Shown here one piece after another: positions 10,101 through 20,926 of a stretch of 34,741 nucleotides of DNA. Under the pieces are notes generated by a model. It was not told the origin of the DNA and made no database searches. It saw only the letters and a list, made by a program, of their open reading frames with translations. The DNA comes from Zygnema circumcarinatum. Taxonomy: Eukaryota; Streptophyta; Zygnematophyceae; Zygnematales; Zygnemataceae. The position numbers were made by a program, and so were the translations under genes. Positions within the stretch are counted from its first letter, which is position 1. The number at the start of each line of letters is the position of its first letter. Where the stretch lies: contig CM074805.1 of assembly GCA_037447605.1 (NCBI GenBank), positions 26,169-60,909 on the forward strand. The letters are read 5' to 3'.

Positions 10101-12884
10101 AGGCATGGAACTCTCATGGTGAGAAGGAGAGTGATCAGAATGAAGGGCACTTACAGCAGAGTAGAGGTCAAAGCGATCCGGGGCATGCATGGCCCAGAGG
10201 AAAGGGGAGACAAGGCTGCAGACAGGATCTGGCGGCAGGGCAGAAGTATTGGGAGGCATCACAAACTTCTCCGGAGCAGCGTACAGGGGGTCCATAACAG
10301 TCTCCGTGGGCACCTGCTCAGACGCATCAGACAGCGCGTGAGAAGCAGCCCCGCCTGCAAGGCCGCGCTCGGGGCAGAGCTGCACAGAAACGAAGGTGAG
10401 AGGAAGGCTGCGCACGTAGTTGTGGCCCGAGCGCAGGTCCACGCACGCGCCAAGGTCTATGAACCGCAGAGCACGCCGCCCCTTGGGCGCTTCCGCCACC
10501 ACCACGTTGCTCGGCTTCACATCGCGGTGCACCACGCCTGCGTGCGCCCACCCCCCCTCCCGCCCCTCTCCGACATCACTCTTGTGCCCCCTCCCCCACC
10601 CCCCCCCCCCTTGGTCTGCAGCGCGCTGCCAGTCAGCCTGAAGCCACACCTGTGTGGTGAATGTCCCTCAGGCTGGCCAGCAGCTGCTGCATGATGAGCC
10701 GCACAAGAGCGCCTTCCCGATGCAGCACCTCCTCGTGACAGGAGCCACCCACATCCTACATGTGGCATCCCCATAGCGATAGGGAGGTTAATGGCGAAGG
10801 GCTGACAGGTAGCAAACATGAGTAGCTGTCATATATTCAGCCTGTACCTTTCCGGGGAGCAGAAGCGTCGCTAAATTGGATGGAAACGATTTCTGCCTCA
10901 TGAAATGGGAAAGGGTGCGTTCTCCTTGATAACGCCACACAAGCCACAGACCCTGTGCCAAAATCACACAAACTCCCACTGATTACTTTGTGGGTTGCTA
11001 TCTACTTTAGCCAGCCGGCCACGCGAAAAACGTTTCCAGAAATAAGTTGCCGCCTCTAACGCCGACAGAATCACAGCGGCAACGAAAACACAATCCAGTC
11101 CTCTCTCCTTCGATAACATCCCCGGCCACCATGTCCGGATGAAGGGAGCACCTGATGAAGCTTGCCATGCGCCTCCTCCGCCGCCACCTCCAGAGTGCCA
11201 AGGAACTCGGCACAGGCTTCCGGAGCAGCACGCTGAATCATCCCACTCGAGGAAACCCGTGAAAACGCTGCTGATTCCAAGTCTACTATCAGGATGCTCC
11301 CTCGACACGACAATTGAACCGATAAGCTACCGTATACCACTATACGGCACTGATCGTAAGGACAGCAGAAAGACGCAATGCAAAGAATCAAGCTCGCCAT
11401 TAGGAACACAGAAGCAGACTCCCAAAATGAATTGTTTTGGCAGAAGAAGGACATGAAAGCAGTCTCTACAAAGCAAACGGCAGGACCTGCAGGCGATGGT
11501 TCATAAAAAGTTCCACATCTCGCATTTCTGCAGCTGCCAGCACCCGCGCCTTAACTCGCTTGAGCACCACGTGCTCCTCAGCACCCTCCTCTGAACCTGA
11601 TTGCCACCACCCAGCCACAGATCAGTTCCAGAAAAGAGAGTCCTCCCAAGTTGGCCTCCAGTATTAAAGGTCGATCATTTAGTTTCAGAACGGAGTCGTC
11701 CAGACAAGATGGCCTCCAACTTTAAAGGCAATCCAACAGAGGCGCCATTCTGAAGAGCTACTGCAACTTGTGAATGCCCTCGGCCTGCCAGCTGGGCCTG
11801 CAACGCACCAGTCGCAATGAAGCCCTCGTACACGATGCCGAAAGAACCCTCCCCGAGCTGGCGTCCGATTCGCACACTTTCTACCGAAAAACGCCTGCGC
11901 ATTCATCCCTTCCTCTCCGCTCTTCAGTGAGGCCCGAGCCTATAGGACAAGCAGCTCATGACGCCGCATTGATGCTGTGGCTTTTTCCTTCTGACCTTCG
12001 GCAAGGCGCAATGGGAACTAGTCAGCAGCATCTCCATTGAGGGAAGGGGAGGGGCGAAATTCTCACCGATGGCTGAGAGCCTGCAGAGGCGTCCCCAGGA
12101 AGTCCAGCACGCCCCACAAGCCGCCAGGAGGAGCCACCAGATAGGTCGCCAGCACCAGCGCAGCCGTCACCCAGGCAGCTTCCTGAACACGGCACCATTC
12201 CGCACCTAATAAGCAGCTTTGCAGATCCCCTTAAGGGTAGCGATTTTCACGCGGCTCACCTCCCTTTCCCTCCTTCCTAAGAAACCACACTTCCAAGCAG
12301 GATTTCTTCGTAACCACTACTGGTACAGAATTTCAATAGCCGCTCCGTTGAGGTGCGCTGACCTGGCCTGCCATAATCTCCGCAAGACGCTCCGCACCCG
12401 AGAGAGAGCCCTCCGCGAGCTCATGCTGGAACTCCCCAATAACAGATTCTGCCCCTTCCAGGAGCCTGCAAACGTCCAATTCGAGAAAGATTGTACATGT
12501 TATCTGGAGAATTAAAGCCAGAATTGCTCTGAGCAGACTGCCGAAGAAGGGAGCGAGCAAAAAGACGCTTAGCCTCTCGATCTTGCGCAATTAAGAAGAG
12601 GCGAGTGGGTTGCAATGCAGGGCGCACCGGGGCAGGCTCTGGCCTGCGTGGTGGGCTGCGGCATGCAGGGTGAGGCCGGCGCGGGGAGAGAGGGCGCCTC
12701 TCCGCCCGGAGGGCCGGCGGGCGGGGGCGGCCGAGCGGCGCGAGGAGGAGGGCGGCGCATCGCGCAGTGGCAGGCGGGGCCCGCCCAGCGCCGCGGCCCG
12801 CGCCGCGTCGCCCTCGGGGGAGGCGCAGGCGCGCGGGCGCTCCAGGGAGAGGGAGGCGGCGACGCGCCACGCGGCGGCGGCCAT
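7196..12884 (-). CDS. STN8/STN7-like thylakoid protein kinase with a C-terminal membrane tail
   Basis: Seventeen exons: 12884-12628, 12465-12363, 12182-12067, 11894-11809, 11596-11487, 11232-11152, 10952-10848, 10755-10650, 10537-10416, 10313-10155, 9977-9924, 9798-9696, 8803-8729, 8610-8021 (or 7960), 7901-7780, 7664-7373, 7261-7196; about 848 aa. It begins with a transit-like Arg/Ala N-terminus, then a TM helix (~122-147). The kinase domain has GEGSFGIV (~173), the LKRVK lysine (~200), HRDVK (325-329), DLG (349-351) in place of DFG, and AAPE (374-377). The family segment LPPDPVCSLVSP...APDRFDLYSAG and the end block RPSAAAALR follow. STN kinases phosphorylate light-harvesting and photosystem II proteins at the thylakoid. 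No CxxxxC pair precedes the TM helix, and the C-lobe reads more like STN8. After ~residue 505 comes a tail with three hydrophobic stretches not expected in STN7/STN8. The exon 14/15 junction is uncertain (see findings). Confidence 0.92.
7544..7581 (-). repeat. In-frame 9-bp repeat inside kinase exon 16
   Basis: Four to five tandem copies of GGCTGAAGG on the plus strand encode an Ala-Pro-Ser run in the kinase tail on the minus strand. The 9-bp period keeps the frame, which supports a translated exon. The repeat lies before the short coiled-coil-like stretch (EAVREMEAQMAALE). Confidence 0.8.
9041..9106. repeat. 33-bp imperfect tandem duplication
   Basis: Two copies of a GAAACT(C/G)ATCTGC... 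unit, ending in CTCCTATAGACTAAG, lie 33 bp apart in kinase intron 12. They sit just outside the palindrome-rich insertion at 9138. Confidence 0.8.
9138..9420. mobile_element. Palindrome-rich non-autonomous element, copy 1 (kinase intron 12)
   Basis: A 283-bp insert is flanked by an identical 11-bp direct repeat, AAGTACTTCAC, at 9127-9137 and 9421-9431. I read this as a target-site duplication. The ends are inverted: TCGGACCATTGGATC on the left matches 12 of 15 bases of the reverse-complemented right end, TCGGACAAGTGGATC. The interior is almost entirely imperfect inverted CAACCATT/AATGGTTG words. It has no coding capacity, so any transposase would act in trans. An 11-bp duplication fits Mutator-like or foldback elements (inference). 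A relative of nearly equal length is at 33873-34154. It sits wholly inside an intron. Confidence 0.75.
9836..9890. repeat. Pyrimidine and GCA simple repeats in kinase intron 11
   Basis: CTTCC units, a C homopolymer and a short GCA run lie between kinase exons 11 and 12. In the transcript the purine-rich complement precedes the acceptor of exon 12 (CTGCTGCAG). Several slippage-prone tracts touch this splice region. Confidence 0.75.
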
Positions 12885-13007
12885 GGCGGATCTCGCCGAG
12901 GGAGGGCGGGGAGGGACGGAGGGAGGGAGGAAGGGCGGGAGGGAGGGAGCGTGGGAGCGAGCCGTTGCCACTCCCCCGAGTCCCCTCCGCTCTCCGGCCG
13001 CCCGCGA

Positions 13008-13025
13008 TACAGTACTGTACCCGTA
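13008..13025. promoter_or_regulatory. TACAGTACTGTAC element upstream of the kinase start
   Basis: A short palindromic GTAC block (ACAGTACTGTACC) lies 124-141 bp upstream of the kinase ATG at 12884. It is the smallest member of the GTAC-cluster family found before every complete gene here. The promoter role is inferred from position. Confidence 0.5.
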
Positions 13026-13423
13026 AAACCGAACAGCTTGAGAAAAAAAAAATTCAAGATATTTTACTGTAGATCGGGGATCAAGAAGGGTCCGATCAAC
13101 GGCGAATCTGGTTCGAAGGAGCGATTAGGATCGTGCAGCCACGTGGAATCTTAATCAAAGTCCTGCGCAGCGGAAGCGATTGGGCGCCTTGTGGATCTGC
13201 GCTTCCGCGGGGACCACTCGATCTCCGTCCTTGACCTCCCTCGGCAATCTTCTGAACTACGTCTCCATGTCTCTGTCGCAGATCCGTGCTCAGTTCTGTT
13301 CTTCTCACCCACAACTCGCCAGCATCCTTCTCCTCCCTCCTCGCATAACCTCCCTCTTCATCATCATCTCATGAGGATCACTCGCCCCATGCACTCTCAC
13401 TTCCAACGTTGCAAGTGCATCCT
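13026..13423. other. Spacer with no supported gene
   Basis: This lies between the kinase promoter block and the 43-bp minisatellite. A plus-strand ORF starts at 13191, but it runs straight into the minisatellite, shows no recognisable domain, and its opening is an artefact of the repeat. I see no exon, RNA gene or terminator signal. Confidence 0.5.
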
Positions 13424-13853
13424 CACGAGGACGGGGGCCCACGAGGCATGGGTGGCATGCCTCACCCACGAGGACGGGGGGCCACGAGGCATGGGTGGCA
13501 TGCCTCACTCACGAGGACGGGGGCCCACGAGGCATGGGTGGCATGCCTCACTCACGAGGACGGGGGGCCACGAGGCATGGGTGGCATGCCTCACCCACGA
13601 GGACGGGGGGCCACGAGGCATGGGTGGCATGCCTCACTCACGAGGACGGGGGCCCACGAGGCATGGGTGGCATGCCTCACCCACGAGGACGGGGGGCCAC
13701 GAGGCATGGGTGGCATGCCTCACTCACGAGGACGGGGGCCCACGAGGCATGGGTGGCATGCCTCACTCACGAGGACGGGGGGCCACGAGGCATGGGTGGC
13801 ATGCCTCACTCACGAGGACGGGGGCCCACGAGGCATGGGTGGAATGCAACACT
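13424..13853. repeat. 43-bp minisatellite, ten copies
   Basis: Ten head-to-tail units of 43 bp start with CACGAGGACGGGGG. Two near-alternating variants differ at GGGGGCCC/GGGGGGCC and CACTCACG/CACCCACG. Each unit holds an inverted repeat, GAGGCATG-GGTGG-CATGCCTC (8-bp arms, 5-nt loop). Because 43 is one more than a multiple of three, each frame cycles through all three readings, so long plus-strand ORFs appear without selection. Unit identity is very high, which suggests recent expansion or gene conversion. Confidence 0.95.
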
Positions 13854-14205
13854 CATCGGTCGGGCGAAGCCAGCCATCTGGAGTCACAAAAGGCCGCTCC
13901 AAGGCGTGCTTGCTTCATCATGAACAGCCATGCTCATTTCTTTTTTCGTTTTGTTTACTCTTTTTTCTTTTGCACCAGATCTACAGCACTTTCTGCAGCG
14001 GCATTGTGGTGATATATTTATCAGCAGTGAGGAATAGTGCCATCAATTATTCCATCGTTCGACCTCAAAGGGGCAAGAAAACCGGCAGCGCAGAAGCAGC
14101 CTGGTCGTGCACCGAGAAACATCGAGCGGCATAGTCCGGAGCAGCGCAAAGCTTGGCTTGCGCTTGCGCCTAGAGCCGCAAGGGCAGTGCAGACGGCTCG
14201 GTTCT

Positions 14206-15300
14206 TCATGTGCTTGTGCCACGCGATATTTTGTCGTAAGCCCAAAATCGTTGACACAAGAGCTTCAAAACTCCAGGAGAATGCTGCATAGCGTTGAGCT
14301 TCATATCCCGCGTCATAGCCTGCGAAGTCGGCACGTACCAATAAACATCTCAAATCCGAGCACGCGGTCAAAGAAGGGAGCGCTATTTAGAGCCACGCCG
14401 CCTCCACATACAAGCTTGAGGCCGAAATCGCAACGACAAGCTCGGGAGAGGCTGAAGAGATCTCACCATAACATCATCACCATATTTTTGGATGAGATTT
14501 CCAACGTATACTCTCTGCATCTTCGTCAACCGCTGTAAAGGCTGCAAAGGACCATGCTTTCGCTTCTTTCCCAGAGCAGCTCTGACCTCTGTCCATGCAG
14601 CACGAATAAGTACGTAGGTATGCATTAGCCTTGAGGGCAGTAGCTGCCACATCAGTGATACTGCGACAAGCGAGAATCCTAAAAGTCGCCTGTTTCCCGC
14701 ACGTGCATCTTACCAACATGTCAGCTTCCTTCGACTCTGGCATACACCACCGCTTCACAAAAGCTGCGCCAAATAGGCTGTGCATGAGCAGAGATGCTAG
14801 CATCTCGGAATAAAGGAAAAGACTGACCTTCTGGCAAGGTAAGAGCAGACAGTCAGGAATAGGGATGCGAACCGTCAGGCTCGTCGTCGCTGCTGCCGCC
14901 GCCCTCCTCCCGACTGGGAAGGACGCAGTCCGCCGTCCCTTCCGCCGGCTCCGCGCGGGCCTCCGCAGCGCGGCCGTCCGCGTTGCGGCCTCCGCGATGG
15001 TTGGGGTCCGCCGCGAGGCCGAGCGCGCGGTAGTTCGCGCGAAGGGACACCTTCTCGTTCCACTCCGCCCTGCAGCGCCCCGCCCAGCCCCGCCCCGCCC
15101 GCCCAGAGCTCAGCTTGAGAGCCGCCCTCCTTGAGAGAGGCCCGCCACGCGCAGCAGCAGCATCGGCGCCGTGCGCACCCTAAGGCGATGGAGACGCCAG
15201 GCAGGACAAGAGGCTGCGGGCGCTGCCGCTTCTCCGGCCGCCGCTGGCCCACTCGAACAGGGGCCTTTCCGCGCTTCAACCGCCGCCGGCTGCCCCCCAT
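14206..15300 (-). CDS. NOP16: Nucleolar protein 16 (NOP16) family, 60S ribosome biogenesis
   Basis: Five exons: 15300-15179, 15069-14873, 14763-14714, 14586-14467, 14319-14206; 200 aa, close to the family size (~180-230). The N-terminus is MGGSRRRLKRGKAPVRVG, the basic MGGSRRK-type opening of the family. Exon 2 holds WNEKVSLRANYRALGLAADPN. Exons 4-5 hold LGKKRKHGPLQPL, LTKMQRVYVGNLIQKYGDD and the C-terminal MQHSPGVLKLLCQRFWAY, matching the family's conserved end. NOP16 joins late-nucleolar pre-60S particles (established). The middle (residues ~60-120) is poorly conserved and acidic. The exon 2 donor (GACG|GTTCGC) is weak, so the exon 2/3 border is the least certain; the other junctions are canonical. 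It is tandem with the kinase gene on the same strand, 1.3 kb apart. Confidence 0.9.
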
Positions 15301-15308
15301 ACGACTCC

Positions 15309-15545
15309 CCCCTGGCCTCTCCTCCCCCTCCCCTCCCCTCCCGTCCGCCCCCTTCCCCCCCCGCCGCTCCGCTCTTCTCCCCTCACCTCTCCTCTCCTCC
15401 CCTCCCCTCCCGTCCGCTCCCTTCCCTCCCCGCCGCTCCGCTCTTCGCCCCTCTCCTCTCCTCTCCTCCCCTCCCCTCCCGTCCGCCCCCTTCCCTCCCC
15501 GCCGCTCCGCCCTTCTCCACTCTCCTCTCCTTTCCTCTCCTTCCC
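15309..15545. repeat. CT-rich minisatellite upstream of NOP16
   Basis: About three to four imperfect copies of a roughly 60-bp unit, CCCTCCCGTCCGC...CCCCGCCGCTCCGCTCTT, begin right before the NOP16 ATG on its 5' side. The plus strand is almost pure pyrimidine. The long Pro/Ser ORFs here (15131-15830) come from this composition. It probably overlaps the NOP16 5' leader. Confidence 0.85.
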
Positions 15546-15667
15546 ACAGCCTCCCGCGCCTCCCTGGCTGCTCCTGCTCGCGGGGGGGAGGCGGGATTAG
15601 GGCTGACGGAGCGTGTCGCTGGGGTCCGGCCCGGCCCGGCCCGCCCAGGCAGCCGCCGCCCAGAGCG

Positions 15668-15692
15668 CCGTACAGTCATCGTCCGTACAGTA
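15668..15692. promoter_or_regulatory. Paired CCGTACAG elements upstream of NOP16
   Basis: Two copies of CCGTACAGT(A/C), spaced 15 bp apart, lie about 370-390 bp upstream of the NOP16 ATG, beyond the CT-rich tract. They belong to the GTAC-cluster family described under findings. Function is inferred. Confidence 0.45.
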
Positions 15693-16728
15693 AGTGCGGT
15701 CGGCACTCGCCCGGTCGGTGCAACCGAAAATAAAGCGAGCTTGGCTGTTTCCCTTTGTGCGTCGGTCCCTTTGCGACCAGTTAGTTTTTCGTGGTTCCCC
15801 GTGATGGTGTTGTTGTCAATGCACAGTTGATGGCATCATCGCCATGGTGAGTTCGATGCCACATCACCGCAAAATAAAGGGGAAAATAGCATTGATCTCA
15901 CGATCGCAAGGCCGTCAAACGTACATAGATAAAATCAACATGGGAAACCAAAGGAATCGGTCACAGAGGACCTAAGGACAAAGAGAAAAGCCTATAAACG
16001 GAAATCTACTTCTATGCTCAACAACGAAAAAATGAAAAACGTAATAAACACACAATGGTCTTTTCTTTAGAAAAAGAAATATTGAGTATTCTCAGCGATG
16101 TAATGTGTAGGGATTGCAGCGATCTAGGGTTCACAGAGGAATTGGCATTTCTGCGATATTTGGTTTACAGACGTTCAGGGTTTTTGACGATTGAGCATTT
16201 CAGAGAAATAAGGTTATGTGGGTTCATGGCTTTTCAAAAGGTTCAGGGTTTGCAGAGGTAGAGGGTTTGCTCCCCTTTGCATCCATCCATTGCCACATTC
16301 TGCAAATCACCGAACTTTTTGTTCTCATCTCTTTGCACAACCTGAAAGATGGAGGAGCTCCAGCTACAGAGGAAGCGACGGTTGTAACATCTTCAAACTT
16401 ACGAAATGCTGATAAAAGAACACAATCTGGCAAGGCAGAGGCGGAAGGAACCGCGTGCGAAGTACCGCAGAGGGGCTGAGAGGAGCCCCCCGCAGGCGGC
16501 CCTGTCGACGCGGCATCCGCCAAGGGATGTGCGTCCTCCTGGTCGCAGATACCATGGCAGAGCTCGAAGAAAGATAGCCTCCTCCGAAGCGTCGAAAAGT
16601 TGATCGTACTTACAGATTCTAACAAACTTATCCACCTTAGATCCTAACAAAACCTATCCACTTTTCACAAAGCCACACTTTTTTCAAACCTGGAGATGTA
16701 CAAATTGCTCCTTTTACTCTGTTTCCTA
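15693..16728. other. Intergenic spacer, nothing supported
   Basis: This lies between the NOP16 promoter region and the 3' end of the coiled-coil gene. It contains scattered AGGGTTT words (16124-16275) that resemble plant telo-box cores. There is also a minus-strand ORF of 133 codons at 16224-16625 with no recognisable motif. No splice-consistent gene could be built. Confidence 0.5.
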
Positions 16729-19700
16729 TCAATCGCCAGCTCCCACTTTTAAGGAGTCGGTGCTTTCCCTGGCTGCATGGCGTCCGTTGGCAGCGCTGCC
16801 TCCCTCAGCGGGTTGATCTTCCGCTTCACTCTTTCCTCCTCCGTCGAAGAGCTGCTCCTTGAACCTGCGAAGCGATAGGCCCACCAAACATCACATGTCA
16901 GCGGTCCATTCCCATTTCGTCAACGGACACAGCGCGCCCCTCACGCCCTGCAAGCCCGACTCGTCCCCCTGCCTGCCTGACCCGACAGCGAGCCCACAAG
17001 TACAAGTACAAGTACACGCGATGGCATCGAGAGGCACCTCGCGGCGAGTTCGGCCTCTCTGGCAGTGGCCTCGGCCTCCTTCGCAGCGAGCTTCTCGTTG
17101 TACCTGGCTGACACCTCCGCCAGCATCATATCCCGACCTGCAAGGGCCGCCTCTGCCTGCTTCTTGAAGAGTTCCATCTTTGCCTCTTGCTCCGAAAGGC
17201 GGCGACGCAGCATCTCCGTCTGCCATGCCACCACCAAAACAGGCAGGTAAGCGACCAAATTGCTCGCCGTGCAGCCTACAGGATGCGCAGTAACTTGACA
17301 GCTGTCTCCAGCTAGAAGTGCCTCCAAAACAGGCAGCTTTATGACTCCCTCCCGTTTTTGCACCTGGACTATGCTCCTGTTACATCTCAGCTGAGCAGAT
17401 TCTACAATGAGAGGGAGGTGCCAAAACAGTGCTCGCCAAACTTGCTTCAGATTGCGGCAATGTCTTCTCGAGAATGCTTTCTTGGAGTATGCTGCCTGCT
17501 TCTGACGCGCAGTTGGTTTGAGCTCTGACGCACCTCTTGGAAAGTGGCCGCAGTGAGTTTGACGGTCCCCCCCCTCGTCTGCCGCGCCTCGAGGATGCCC
17601 GGCGCCTCCGCGAGCAGGCGGCTGAGCTCCGCGAGCTTGCTCTGCCGCCGCAGCGCGTCGCGCGCGAGCTCCTCCTGCACCTCCGCCAGCGCCTCCACTA
17701 CCATCTGGGGATCCACCCCGCCGCCTCCCTGAGGGGACCCCTCTGCAGGCACTGCCACCTCCTCAGCTTCCCTGTCCATTGCCGTTGTTCTTAACTGTTC
17801 AATCTCCTCCCTCATACGCTCCACTTCCTCTTGTTTCTCCCCTAAAGCCAGCATTTTTTCACCCACTTCTTCCTCGGCTGCTGCCAGCATGGCTGACTCC
17901 TTCACAAGAGACAAGCGCGCCACTTTCAAATCCACCTCCGCTTGTTGCAACTGCTGAGCTACTTCAGTCCGTGCAGCCTCGGCCCTACCCAGACTACTCT
18001 TAGCGATCTCCATGTCACCTTCCAGCTTTTTACACCTGCACCAGCATGGTGTGCTTTCAGTCCTGACACTCTCCTCAAGGATGTCAATGAGTGGATACGT
18101 GCACGAGGATCCCTTTGGTGTTTTTCAAAATGAATTGTTCTGATCTAGGCAGAACAAACCCAGCATCTTTCAGCTGCTCATCGCACGCCCAGGCGTCCGC
18201 ACAGAGAGATAAGCATATATGGTGACAGTTTTTACGTGCACCACGACGTATGAACCTATTGAAACTTCTTAGACGAAAGCCTCGCCTCCTTAAATCCGTT
18301 ACGCACTCTAGACGCTGAAAGCAATTAAACAAAGAAACCCCTGCAATAGGGCAGCCTCTGCAGGTGCATTGCAAATGGGTTTTGCCAGGTGCTTGGTCCA
18401 AGTGCTTTCGCCAATCATGCTCAACAGCGTCATCTTTCCGCCACAGGGTCAAACCTTGGAGGCCAAATCACTTGCAGAAAACGCAAACGGCTGCACAAAT
18501 ATTATCCTTATCCCTAATTTAAGACAGTTTGCTGCAAAATGAATGCCGCACAGCACCTTTGCAGCGGCTGTAAATGGTACAACCCTCGTTTATGCAAATG
18601 CACTGCAGAAATATTATTTTCAATATTCTATGTATATATGAAGCATGACTGCGTAGAGCATGCTACCCGTCAGTGCCTCCCTAGAACCTACGACGCTACA
18701 AAGCGTCATAACACACAATTTCTATTCCGGTGCTGTCAGGATCTTTCCGTAAATTCAAGGGAAGGCGTTCTTGTCTGCATGACCATTATCCGTGAAAAAC
18801 CCTTAGGGTTCGGAGCTATAGGGCTTAACCCTATAGCTCCGAGCAGCTTTGCCCCTCGCGAACAAAAATCCAGAATTTTCTGCCGATAGAAACTGTCCGT
18901 CTCTTCACCACCAGAGCGCGTGATAGAGACAAAACAGTGTAGATGCAAAACAGGAAAGGGATTACTTTGAGGCCAGTCGTTCACAATCAGCCAGAGCTTG
19001 ACGAAGACCCGCTGTAAGAGACTCCCGCTCTTCTTCTGCCTCCTTCAGGCGGCCTTCAAGCTCAGTCAGCTGGGCATGGCGCTCAGCCAAAGCAGCTTGC
19101 AAGTCCCGGCACTGCTGCATCTCATCCTGCAGATATCTTTCCAGGGCAGCTTTCTCAACCTCCCGCCCTGCCAACTGTTCTGCCAGAGCCTGCTGTTCGA
19201 CATCCTGGACAGTCATCGGACGAGCATATGCAGTCAGTTGACATTTTCCTCATTCACATTTTCCTCATTCACATTTTCCTCTTCGCCTAATCCATTAAGC
19301 CTTGCGGTGCTGCTATTTTTACAACTATTGTCCAAAACTACTCAGGGGCTCATTAGAATTTGCGGATGAGAAAACTCTGCAAAACGCATGCTATATAACT
19401 GGCGCTGATTCACCGCATGAATTTTTTACCTTTTGGCTCACAAGATTCTCAAAGTATGCACTAAGCTCCGCATTTTGCTCCCTGAGCACCCCCATGTCTT
19501 CCTCTCGTCGTTTGTCTCCTACTAAAAGATGCTCAGCAACCTCTTTCGCTACAGCCAATTGAAGGCGGAGGGCCTCGATTTCTGCCTGTCCGCCGCCCAC
19601 CCGAAACACACCATCATTTATAAATCAAAAGGCTGCTAGCTCTTGTTTTCTTGACTCGTTTGTGCTCATCGTCGGGCCAATTCAGCGCAGCTTTAGCATC

Positions 19701-20811
19701 AATCCGGCTTTCCGGGCGGTACCTAGAAACGAGGAAAGATGCACAAACCTCAAGCGCTTTCCTCTGGTCAGCTTGCTCTTGGAGCACACGACTCTCTACC
19801 TCCGACGTGGCTGTTAGAGCTGCAACTTGTGGGACCTGCAGCTCGTCAGCCTCTGCCACTTTTGTCTTCGCGACAGCAGGTAGGCCTTGCTCCAGCTGCT
19901 CTTCCACAGTGCTCTGAACGCTGGAGACATCCGTTCGCACTTCTTCCACTGAAGCGGCGCTGCTGCCGGCAGGCGCCGCAGATTCCTGCGCGTCTGACAA
20001 GACCGGCGCGTCGGGAAGAGCCCCCTTGGTGCTGCTATCGGCAGGGGCCTGTGCAGCTACCGGCAGAGGCGAGGAAGTGGGCAATTCCAGCGGGACCAAG
20101 GGGGACCCCTCCTGGTCCGGAATAACAATGTCTTTCTCTGGAACTCGAACAGTCACAATGACCTTCCTTCCAAAGTCTGCCGGAATTCCCTCCGCCTCCT
20201 CCCCGTCCCCAGCTTCCTTTGCTTTGCTCTGCCGCAACCTTAGCAGCGTGAAAACACCAGCGACTACCATAGTGACGACAAAAGCCAACACCAACGACGC
20301 TCTCCCTAAAGAAATACCGCCATCGTCTCCTCTCAATCGCGCGAGCATTGCTTGAACACCTCCGGAGGGAGCATCCTCTTGCCAGCTCTCCTCCTCCTCG
20401 TCGTCCCACTCCTCCTCTTCGTCGTCCTCTTCTTCCTCATCCTCTTCCTCCGCTTCTGCCTCCTCTTCCTCAACCTGTTGCTGCGGTTGCTGCTCAGCAG
20501 CAGTGTCCTGGCCCTGCTGTGACCCGCATCAAACATTCAAGTCAGAGGAGCACCCAAATGCGCGGGAGGGCTTCAATGATCCACGGCCAGAAAAAATCGC
20601 ACACCTGTTTGCGTTTGCGATTCCAGAAGGCGTGCACCCTCACGAGCGGCGTCCTGCGCCCCTCCCTCCGAACCCGCAGGACGCCGGCTCCACCCCAATG
20701 CACGGCAGGGACCCTCGCGGGAGCGCTCCAGACGGTGGCGGAGGAGGCCATGGCGGCGCAGACGCACGGCGAGGAGGCCATGCAGCCGCGCGGCAGCACG
20801 CTCGCCGCCAT
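16729..20811 (-). CDS. Uncharacterised acidic single-pass coiled-coil protein
   Basis: Seven exons: 20811-20605, 20516-19749, 19585-19430, 19204-18966, 18035-17534, 17219-17038, 16864-16729; about 729 aa with every phase closing. The ATG has GCCATGG context. Residues 1-69 are basic and Ala/Arg-rich, ending FWNRKRKQ, and could be a transit peptide. Residues ~84-115 are nearly all Glu/Asp. A TM helix (SLVLAFVVTMVVAGVF) lies at ~143-161, flanked by RLRQSK. A Pro/Ser/Ala-rich linker follows, then a long coiled coil (~290-690) with heptad-like runs such as EIEALRLQLAVAKEVAEHLL. It ends in a short polar tail. I do not recognise the family; plastid or envelope tethering proteins of MFP1 type have a similar plan but no sequence match I can see. 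It is divergent from DOHH, with 313 bp between starts. Confidence 0.85.
18811..18841. repeat. 13-bp inverted repeat (hairpin) in intron 4 of the coiled-coil gene
   Basis: CGGAGCTATAGGG and its exact reverse complement are separated by CTTAA. Further AGGGTT/AACCC words lie around it. It could be the footprint of a small foldback element. No direct repeats were identified at its edges. Confidence 0.85.
19231..19278. repeat. 15-bp tandem repeat in intron 3 of the coiled-coil gene
   Basis: Three copies of ACATTTTCCTCATTC, the last one partial, lie between exon 3 and exon 4 of the coiled-coil gene. Confidence 0.85.
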
Positions 20812-20926
20812 GGCCTGCTGCCGAGCGGAGGGAGGGCGCTAGAGTGCGCGGACGGGACTGGGACTCCGCCAGCGCCCACGCCCGCCCCCGCCCCCACCCC
20901 CGCCCGCCCCCGCCCGCCCCCTTCCG

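Noticed and set aside
13424-13853. CRISPR-like array
   Set aside because: Units are contiguous with no unique spacers, and the DNA is eukaryotic.
13191-14012. 273-codon plus-strand ORF with Gly/Arg/His repeats
   Set aside because: Its length comes from the 43-bp minisatellite, whose period keeps all plus frames open. The unique ends show no domain or splice logic.
15131-15830. 200- and 219-codon Pro/Ser ORFs on the plus strand
   Set aside because: They are pyrimidine-tract artefacts upstream of and antisense to NOP16 exon 1.
16120-16280. AGGGTTT words as an interstitial telomere
   Set aside because: The words are scattered and unspaced, not a tandem TTTAGGG array.
16224-16625. 133-codon minus-strand ORF as an extra exon of the coiled-coil gene
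   Set aside because: The last coiled-coil exon already ends in an in-phase stop at 16729, and this ORF has no recognisable motif.
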